From Firm-04 sp003446315 (GTDB lineage: Bacteria; Bacillota; Clostridia; Oscillospirales; Ruminococcaceae), in contig CAMNAB010000038.1 of the NCBI GenBank assembly GCA_946530355.1, forward strand, positions 1-22,748: 22,748 nt of DNA. Reading direction: 5' to 3'. The notes under the pieces were generated by a model. The model was not told where the DNA came from and did no database searches. It saw nothing but the letters and a program-made list of their open reading frames with translations. The position numbers were made by a program, and so were the translations under genes. Below, in pieces: positions 1 through 4,818 of the stretch (position 1 is the stretch's first letter; every line of letters starts with the position of its first letter).

Positions 1-2
1 TA

Positions 3-743
3 GACAGCACGGCAGTAGCAGAGGGTGAAGACCTGATCGTGATGTTCGATGCAGCAATTGCAACGACCACCACCACGACCACCACTACTACAACGACAAC
101 CACTACTACAACCACAACGACCACAACCACCGAGGTCACAACGACAACCACGATGACCGAAACCACAACGGAATCCACATCTGAAGGAACCACTACGACA
201 GATAACGGTCAGCTTGTTGATACAGATACGCAGACCACCACAACGGAGACTGAGACAACTTCTGAAACAACAACGACCGATGTGAGCGAGACCGAGGATT
301 CGGATGACAGAAGCAGAACTTCTACCACCACGACCACAACAACGACTGCGGTTACGGAAACGACTACAGAAACAACTGTAACGGATGTAACCACAACGTC
401 TGTGGACGAAACGGAGACTACTTCGGATGTCACGACCACAACGACTTCGAATGAAGGCGGAATCGTGACAACCACCACGACCGACACCACGACTGTAACA
501 ACGACCACTACCACCACAACAAACGTTACAGGCACGAATGCGCGTCCGAGTGGTTCTTCGAACAGATCTTCCAACACAACATCCGGCAACAGATCGACCG
601 GCAATACGAACAATAACACGAACAATAAGACATCGTCTTCTGTTCGTACCGGCGATTCTGCACCGGTTGCTCTGACGATCGTCGCAATTCTGATGGGTGC
701 AACAGCATTTGCATTCCGGAAGCGCCGTGATGATGAGGAGTAA
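3..743 (+). CDS. Cell-wall-anchored Thr-rich surface protein, C-terminal part (5' end outside window)
   Basis: The frame is open from base 3 with no clear start or ribosome binding site, so this is the tail of a larger gene. The visible part begins with a short ordinary stretch (D-S-T-A-V-A-E-G-E-D), then about 150 residues that are mostly threonine, broken by short acidic and Ser/Val islands, then an Asn/Ser/Gly-rich linker. The end is a typical sorting signal: S-V-R-T-G-D, a hydrophobic segment (V-A-L-T-I-V-A-I-L-M-G), and an R-K-R-R tail ending in D-D-E-E. R-T-G-D replaces the textbook L-P-x-T-G. By family knowledge, a sortase would attach such a protein to peptidoglycan, with the Thr region as a probably glycosylated stalk. 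The functional domain lies upstream and cannot be named. Confidence 0.85.
   Translation, partial: DSTAVAEGEDLIVMFDAAIATTTTTTTTTTTTTTTTTTTTTTTEVTTTTTMTETTTESTSEGTTTTDNGQLVDTDTQTTTTETETTSETTTTDVSETEDSDDRSRTSTTTTTTTTAVTETTTETTVTDVTTTSVDETETTSDVTTTTTSNEGGIVTTTTTDTTTVTTTTTTTTNVTGTNARPSGSSNRSSNTTSGNRSTGNTNNNTNNKTSSSVRTGDSAPVALTIVAILMGATAFAFRKRRDDEE
61..540 (+). repeat. Low-complexity ACN (threonine codon) tract
   Basis: Long runs of ACC/ACA/ACG/ACT codons encode the Thr stalk. The codons vary at the third position, so the DNA is low in complexity without being a simple microsatellite, which suggests selection on the protein rather than plain slippage. The opposite strand reads as a Val/Ser-rich open frame that is only a shadow. 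Confidence 0.8.
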
Positions 744-784
744 TCCGACACCGGACTGATACAAACGTTCAGCGCGTATCAAAC

Positions 785-821
785 AAAACGCTTCCAGTCC
801 CGCGGGATTGGAAGCGTTTTT
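785..821 (+). terminator. Rho-independent terminator after the surface protein gene
   Basis: Left arm AAAACGCTTCCA and right arm TGGAAGCGTTTT enclose a second GC-rich pairing (TCCCGCGGGA) and are followed by a short T run. It lies about 40 bases after the stop codon. Confidence 0.85.
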
Positions 822-843
822 GTATATGTGATATGGATGGATC

Positions 844-888
844 AAAGCGAACCCCCTATGTGTAAAATCACATAGGGGGGCGCTTTTT
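844..888 (+). terminator. Second hairpin terminator between convergent genes
   Basis: Arms ACCCCCTATGTG and CACATAGGGGG with a 6-base loop are flanked by AAAGCG/CGCTTT pairing. On the plus strand a CTTTTTATTT tract follows. The hairpin also follows the minus-strand gene ending at 887, so it may act on both strands, though its minus-strand U tract is weak. Confidence 0.75.
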
Positions 889-1144
889 ATTTCTGTGCGC
901 AATCCGTTTGATTGGATCTGAGCGCTTCTATTTCATCGAGCAGTCTGAGGATATCTTCTCTTGCATGTGCTATGAAATCGCAGTCTGCTTCCGCTGCGCC
1001 GATCAATTCGATATCAGCGCCTTGTGTCCGGATAAAGGTTGCGCCGCAATCCATATCTCTGCCTTCGACAAATGCTTTCCAGGGCGCTTTTGCCGCACGT
1101 TCGGCTCTTTGCCGCATCTCCGATAATTCACGATCGCTTAACAT
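887..1144 (-). CDS. Small phage-type hypothetical protein (85 aa)
   Basis: The start at 1144 has GAGGTG just upstream; the frame stays open further upstream but without a comparable ribosome binding site. The protein begins M-L-S-D-R-E-L-S-E-M-R-Q and carries the pattern A-A-K-A-P-W-K, then D-C-G-A-T-F-I-R-T, D-I-E-L, then A-D-C-D-F-I-A-H-A-R and a leucine-rich end. I recognise this pattern from small proteins common in phages and prophages (Ead/Ea22-like or unnamed), where W-K, F-I and D-x-x-F-I-A-H-A-R recur. Function is unknown. It lies downstream of the phosphoribosyltransferase-like gene on the same strand, separated by 143 bases containing a long palindrome. No other phage genes adjoin it, so it may be a domesticated remnant. 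Confidence 0.65.
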   Translation of the reverse strand: MLSDRELSEMRQRAERAAKAPWKAFVEGRDMDCGATFIRTQGADIELIGAAEADCDFIAHAREDILRLLDEIEALRSNQTDCAQK

Positions 1145-1209
1145 AAAACACCTCTGAATTCTGCTTTTTATTTGTATGACAGCATCATATTGCTGCCATG
1201 AGATTATAA

Positions 1210-1254
1210 TACGCCATAGTACATCTGACTGCATATCAGAAATACTATGGCGTA
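1210..1254. repeat. Long near-perfect palindrome (hairpin element)
   Basis: Perfect 12-base arms TACGCCATAGTA (1210-1221) and TACTATGGCGTA (1243-1254) surround a second inner pairing, TCTGA (1224-1228) with TCAGA (1236-1240), separated from the outer arms by symmetric 2-base mismatches and closed by a 7-base loop. It lies between two minus-strand genes. No strong U tract follows on either strand, so it is either a weak terminator, an RNA stability element or a small palindromic repeat unit. Confidence 0.75.
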
Positions 1255-1287
1255 AATTCTGGAGATATATTGCTGAAAATAACGAAA

Positions 1288-1920
1288 TTACTGCAATTTT
1301 GAATAGCCGAAGCTGTTGATGAGCGCATCGACCTTGATGCCGTTTTTGCACATCGGGCACTCATTTGCAGCAAAACTCTCATAATGCGGCAGATCTGCAT
1401 CGGAGAAGACCGCTTTCACCTCAATGCCGGATACTTCCTTGACAGCAGAGAAGATCGCACCGACAGCGACCATTTCACCGCTGTAATATTGCAGGCAGTC
1501 GATCGCACGGTTGACGCTCTTGCCGGTAGAGGTGGAGCTGACAAGGACAAGAACCTTTTTGCCCCATACTTTTTTCTGCGTATTATCGCGGAAAATCATC
1601 TGGTTGACGGCATTGAGTTCCGGTGTAATCAGGTTGATGTCATTGCCCTGATTGATCCCGCTTTGGGTGAGATATTCAGAAAGGAAAGCGCCGAGGATCT
1701 CGGTTCCTTCCAGACAAATAATGGTGTCTACATAGGTGTTGATGAATGCAAGACTCAACTCATGGGCGGCTTCTTTCGCCATTTTTGAGCTGGTTTTGAT
1801 CGCTGTCATATCAACATAATAATTGACATGGGAGTGGTTGGTGGCATAATGACCGGGAATAATACCGATCGAAATGCGGTTATTGTTTCCGGCTTCGATG
1901 ACTTTTACTCGATCTTCCAT
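1288..1920 (-). CDS. Phosphoribosyltransferase-fold protein, orotate PRTase-like
   Basis: This 210-aa protein has the look of a type I phosphoribosyltransferase: an N-terminal hood-like region, a central T-I-I-C-L-E-G-T-E-I-L-G strand and loop, and a hydrophobic strand running into K-V-L-V-L-V-S-S-T-S-T-G-K-S-V (about residues 122-136), where the PRPP-binding loop should be. In active family members the strand is normally followed by two acidic residues and T-T/S-G-G/x-T. Here the acidic pair is replaced by V-S/S-S while S-T-G-K-S is kept. The C-terminal part has a C-P-M-C pair (near residue 190) that could bind metal. The start at 1920 has GGAGGT about 11 bases upstream. Pyrimidine salvage or a regulatory PRTase-like role are both possible; substrate is not determinable. 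Confidence 0.7.
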   Translation of the reverse strand: MEDRVKVIEAGNNNRISIGIIPGHYATNHSHVNYYVDMTAIKTSSKMAKEAAHELSLAFINTYVDTIICLEGTEILGAFLSEYLTQSGINQGNDINLITPELNAVNQMIFRDNTQKKVWGKKVLVLVSSTSTGKSVNRAIDCLQYYSGEMVAVGAIFSAVKEVSGIEVKAVFSDADLPHYESFAANECPMCKNGIKVDALINSFGYSKLQ

Positions 1921-1939
1921 AAATCACTGACCTCCATCT

Positions 1940-1957
1940 GACAGACTGGTATCTGTC
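1940..1957 (-). promoter_or_regulatory. Inverted repeat in the leader of the PRTase-like gene
   Basis: GACAGA and TCTGTC arms with a 6-base spacer lie between the predicted -10 box and the ribosome binding site. It could be an operator or a small leader hairpin. Function is inferred only from position. Confidence 0.35.
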
Positions 1958-1970
1958 TATATTTTTATAT

Positions 1971-1999
1971 ATTATACCATGTTTTTTGAAAAAAAGCAA
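1971..1999 (-). promoter_or_regulatory. SigA-type promoter of the PRTase-like gene
   Basis: On the minus strand TTGCTT (1994-1999) is followed by a 17-base spacer and TATAAT (1971-1976). The gene starts about 50 bases downstream. Confidence 0.75.
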
Positions 2000-2205
2000 T
2001 AGCTGCGGCAAGAAACTCCTATATATTATGAAGAAAATAAAAAAAACGGGTAAAACCGCTGCATGCGGTCATTTTTGGTGTTTTTCGGTATTTTTTTCCA
2101 TTTTATGTGTATGCAATCGGTTTATGAGAATAAAATAGAAAAATTGCGATAAATCTTCTGAAATTATTCAAAATGCAGAAAACTGTCCGAAAAAAGCAAT
2201 ATCCC
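2000..2205. other. AT-rich divergent intergenic region
   Basis: No open reading frame with a credible ribosome binding site is seen here. The stretch is rich in A and T runs and separates the leftward PRTase-like promoter from the rightward rimP promoter. Both promoters use a TTGCTT -35 box. Confidence 0.6.
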
Positions 2206-2234
2206 TTGCTTTTTTATGGAAAAAGTGGTATACT
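2206..2234 (+). promoter_or_regulatory. SigA-type promoter of the rimP-nusA-infB operon
   Basis: TTGCTT (2206-2211), a 17-base spacer and TATACT (2229-2234). The predicted transcript starts near 2241, giving a leader of about 90 bases before rimP. Confidence 0.75.
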
Positions 2235-2261
2235 TTGATATAGAGAAAATAAATAAAGAAA

Positions 2262-2287
2262 GAAGACCGGAAACGCTTCCGGTCTTT
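2262..2287 (+). terminator. Terminator-like hairpin inside the rimP leader
   Basis: AAGACCGGAA (2263-2272) pairs with TTCCGGTCTT (2277-2286) around a 4-base loop, followed by T-rich sequence to 2294. It lies after the predicted promoter and before the rimP start, so it would act as an attenuator rather than as the end of an upstream gene. No plus-strand gene precedes it. Confidence 0.7.
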
Positions 2288-2332
2288 CTTTTATGTGAAG
2301 CAAATTCAAAAAAACACATGGAGTAATTGCGT

Positions 2333-2854
2333 ATGAAGATGAAAAAATTCGGCGGCACGGAAAGCCGCATCTATGAACTGGTTCGTCCCATTGCAGAGGA
2401 ACACGGTCTGATCGTCTGGGATGTGCGCTTTGAAAAGGAAGGTGCGATGTGGTATTTGCGGGTGTTCCTTGACCATATGGAACGGCCGGTGAATATCTCT
2501 GACTGTGAAGCTGTCACACGGCCGCTGAACAAGATCCTCGATGATACCGACCCGATCCCGCAAACCTATACATTAGAAGTCGGTTCTGCCGGATTGGAAC
2601 GCGAATTGATCCGCGAAACCCATTTTGATGCCTGTGAAGGCAGTAAAGTGCGTGTCCGGATGATCCGTCCGATGGAAGACGGCAGCCGCGAAGTAACCGG
2701 CATCCTGACCGGTTTTGATCGGGAAAATGTGACGCTTTCGGTTCCGTCCGGGGACGGTTCTGCGGAAAAATCGGTCACAATTCCGCTTTCCGGTGCTGCA
2801 TATGTGCGGCTTGCAGATCTGGATTCGGATGAGATACAGCGTGCAGCAGACTGA
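2333..2854 (+). CDS. rimP: Ribosome maturation factor RimP
   Basis: This 173-aa protein matches RimP in size and order: an N-terminal domain with E-S-R-I-Y-E-L-V-R-P-I-A-E-E-H-G-L-I-V-W-D-V and W-Y-L-R-V-F-L-D, the conserved V-N-I-S-D-C-E-A-V-T-R-P-L, and Y-T-L-E-V-G-S-A-G-L-E-R-E-L, followed by a small C-terminal beta-barrel region. RimP assists maturation of the 30S subunit. ATG at 2333 is preferred over TTG at 2327 because GGAG (2320-2323) is 9 bases from the ATG but only 3 from the TTG. It is the first gene of the nusA operon, its normal place in bacteria. Confidence 0.95.
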   Translation: MKMKKFGGTESRIYELVRPIAEEHGLIVWDVRFEKEGAMWYLRVFLDHMERPVNISDCEAVTRPLNKILDDTDPIPQTYTLEVGSAGLERELIRETHFDACEGSKVRVRMIRPMEDGSREVTGILTGFDRENVTLSVPSGDGSAEKSVTIPLSGAAYVRLADLDSDEIQRAAD

Positions 2855-2879
2855 ATGCTGCACCGGAACTTTGACGTTC

Positions 2880-2903
2880 AGCTCTGTTCCGATAAACAGA
2901 GCT
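2880..2903 (+). promoter_or_regulatory. Intercistronic hairpin between rimP and nusA
   Basis: AGCTCTGTT (2880-2888) pairs with AACAGAGCT (2895-2903) around a 6-base loop. No U tract follows, so it is more likely an RNA processing or stability element, or partial insulation, than a terminator. The nusA ribosome binding site AGGAGG (2914-2919) follows closely. Confidence 0.5.
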
Positions 2904-2929
2904 TGAAATAATTAGGAGGAATAGATGCC

Positions 2930-4111
2930 ATGAATGAAGGATTCTTTGAGGCACTGTCTGCACTCGGCAGCGAGAACAGCGTCGAAACGGCTCTGCTGGT
3001 CGAGAAGATCGAGGCAGCAATGCTCAAGGCTGCGCAGAAAGCGTATCCTTATGCTGAGGACGACGATATCCGCGTGGAGATTGATCCGGCTACCCGCCGC
3101 TTTGAGATCTATATGAAGAAAAGCGTTGTGGAAGGGGAGCCGAAAACTGATTACGAAGTCAGCTATGAAAAAGCAAAACTCCGTGATCCGAATTGTGAGA
3201 TCGGCGATCTGGTGGAATGCCTGCTGGATCCGGTGAAGTTCGGAAGAAGCATTGCCCAGACTGCAAAGCAGAGCATCCGGACTGATCTGCGCTCCATCAA
3301 TCGTCAGCAGATGCTGGATAAATTCGAATCGAAGGAACGCCAGATCATTACCGTAAAGGTCACACAGATCGACCCCATACGCGGTACTGTGACCGTTGAA
3401 TACGATCATACCGAGCTTTATCTTTCCCGCAATGAACAGCTTTTCACCGAGACCATTGTGGACGGCAAGCCCACCCGTGTTTATGAGCCGCTTCGTGTCG
3501 GGCAGCATATCAAGGTGTTTGTCACAACCATCGCAAACCGTGAAAAGCGTCCGATCGTCCGCATTTCCCGCGTGGACAGAGGATTTGTCGAGAAGCTCTT
3601 TGAGCAGACCATTCCGGAAATCGCTGACGGTACGGTCACGATCCATGCCGTTTCGCGTGAAGCCGGTTTCCGTTCCAAGATCGCAGTCAGCTCCAATGAT
3701 CCGAATGTCGATGCCGTCGGTACCTGCATCGGCCCGCACAGCTCCCGTATCAACAGCGTGCTGAGCGAACTGCACGGCGAGAAAATTGATATCATTCCGT
3801 ACTCCGAAGATCCGGAAGAATTCATTACCCGCGCACTCGCTCCGGCAACCGTTATTTCGACGACCATCAAGGATGAACAGACCCGTGAAGCGACTGTCAT
3901 TGTGCCGAACGATCAGCTCTCTCTTGCGATCGGCAATAAGGGTCAGAATGCAAAGCTCGCTGCGAAGCTGACCGGTTATAAGATTGATATTAAGCCGGAA
4001 TTCCCGGATCCGGAGCCGGAAAATGATGATGTGCATGCAGACGGCTATGAGATCCTGGAAGATGCCGCAGAGCTCGATCAGCTCGATGCTGCACCCGCAG
4101 ATGAGGCATAA
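2930..4111 (+). CDS. nusA: Transcription termination/antitermination factor NusA
   Basis: This 393-aa protein has the full NusA core: an N-terminal RNA-polymerase-binding domain (about 1-125), an S1 domain (about 135-213), KH1 (about 230-290) and KH2 (about 295-355), then an acidic tail of about 38 residues. KH2 keeps the classic A-I-G-N-K-G-Q-N-A-K-L-A loop (333-344). The equivalent KH1 loop reads C-I-G-P-H-S-S-R-I, where the second glycine of GxxG is missing. It lacks the extra C-terminal acidic repeats of enterobacterial NusA, as expected for Firmicutes. It modulates pausing, termination and antitermination. The start has AGGAGG 10 bases upstream; a two-codon ATG-CCA-TGA frame overlaps it. 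Confidence 0.96.
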   Translation: MNEGFFEALSALGSENSVETALLVEKIEAAMLKAAQKAYPYAEDDDIRVEIDPATRRFEIYMKKSVVEGEPKTDYEVSYEKAKLRDPNCEIGDLVECLLDPVKFGRSIAQTAKQSIRTDLRSINRQQMLDKFESKERQIITVKVTQIDPIRGTVTVEYDHTELYLSRNEQLFTETIVDGKPTRVYEPLRVGQHIKVFVTTIANREKRPIVRISRVDRGFVEKLFEQTIPEIADGTVTIHAVSREAGFRSKIAVSSNDPNVDAVGTCIGPHSSRINSVLSELHGEKIDIIPYSEDPEEFITRALAPATVISTTIKDEQTREATVIVPNDQLSLAIGNKGQNAKLAAKLTGYKIDIKPEFPDPEPENDDVHADGYEILEDAAELDQLDAAPADEA

Positions 4112-4114
4112 GCC

Positions 4115-4411
4115 ATGACACCGAAAAAAATCCCGATGCGTTTGTGCCTTGGGTGCAATGCGCAAATGCCCAAGCGTGAGATGATTCGCGTCGTGCATCA
4201 GAAAGACGGTACGATTTTGCTGGATATGACAGGAAAACAAGCCGGCAGAGGTGCTTATATCTGCCCGAAACTGACATGTCTGCGTGCCGCCAGAAAGGCA
4301 CACCGTCTTGAAAAAGCGTTTTCCTGCCGGATCGACGATGCGGTTTATGATGCGCTGGAAACGGCTTTGCAGGAGTCTGCCGGTCAGCAGGAGGGATCAG
4401 ATCATGCCTGA
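4115..4411 (+). CDS. rnpM: YlxR family RNA-binding protein (RnpM)
   Basis: This 98-aa protein starts M-T-P-K-K-I-P-M-R-L-C-L-G-C-N-A and continues with K-R-E-M-I-R-V, then G-R-G-A-Y-I-C-P, the hallmark YlxR (DUF448) pattern with paired cysteines. In Bacillus the protein was shown to bind RNA and modulate RNase P, hence the name RnpM. It follows nusA after 3 bases and overlaps the next start by 8 bases, so it is translationally coupled in the operon. The extended C-terminal tail is rich in Glu/Gln and looks non-conserved. Confidence 0.93.
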   Translation: MTPKKIPMRLCLGCNAQMPKREMIRVVHQKDGTILLDMTGKQAGRGAYICPKLTCLRAARKAHRLEKAFSCRIDDAVYDALETALQESAGQQEGSDHA

Positions 4412-4721
4412 TGCTGCTGAAAACCGTCTGACTGCATCGCTGACGATGTGCCGGAAAGCAGGAAAGCTGCTGCTTGGCTTTGATGCGGTGAAAGATGCCG
4501 TCGGGCAGGGGAATGTGAAATGTATTCTGCTTGCATCGGATGTGTCACCGAAGACGGAGAAAGAGATCCGGTTCTATGCCGAGCAGGTTCCGGTTCGGAA
4601 ACTCCCGCTTTCAATGGATACGCTGAAACAGTTTTTCCGGAAACGGACTGCTGTGTTCGGCATTTGTGAGGATGGATTCGCGGCGAAGCTGCTGACGCTT
4701 GTGCCCGAATCCACAGAGTGA
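4404..4721 (+). CDS. ylxQ: L7Ae/L30e/Gadd45-family ribosomal protein (YlxQ)
   Basis: This 105-aa protein has the L7Ae-like pattern: M-C-R-K-A-G-K-L-L-L-G-F-D-A-V-K-D-A-V, then K-C-I-L-L-A-S-D-V-S-P-K-T-E-K-E-I, L-S-M-D-T-L-K-Q-F-F-R-K, and A-V-F-G-I-C-E-D-G-F-A. Such proteins bind kink-turn RNA. Position between ylxR and infB is its usual place. The start at 4404 is chosen because the CAGGAGGGA ribosome binding site is just upstream and the alternative in-frame starts lie inside ylxR. It overlaps ylxR by 8 bases. Confidence 0.92.
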   Translation: MPDAAENRLTASLTMCRKAGKLLLGFDAVKDAVGQGNVKCILLASDVSPKTEKEIRFYAEQVPVRKLPLSMDTLKQFFRKRTAVFGICEDGFAAKLLTLVPESTE

Positions 4722-4731
4722 AGTAAAACGC

Positions 4732-4793
4732 GCATATCCGGATCGGAAGGATGCGGATATGCTTGAAGCCCAACGCGGTCAAGCATAGACCGC
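4732..4793 (+). promoter_or_regulatory. Structured infB leader with alternative hairpins
   Basis: Within the 97-base gap before infB there are three pairings: GCATATCCG (4732-4740) with CGGATATGC (4754-4762); GCTTGA (4761-4766) with TCAAGC (4779-4784); and GCGGTC (4775-4780) with GACCGC (4788-4793). The second overlaps the first and third, so they are mutually exclusive. The third is followed by AAAAACC, not a U tract. A role in infB translation or mRNA processing is inference. Confidence 0.5.
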
Positions 4794-4818
4794 AAAAACC
4801 GATAGGGGGTATTTGCCT

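Noticed and set aside
209..751. Val/Ser-rich open frame opposite the surface protein gene
   Set aside because: It is the mirror of the ACN repeat tract, with no credible ribosome binding site.
2912..4303. 463-residue open frame antisense to nusA
   Set aside because: It lies fully opposite nusA and rnpM and has the composition expected of an antisense shadow; no start signals.
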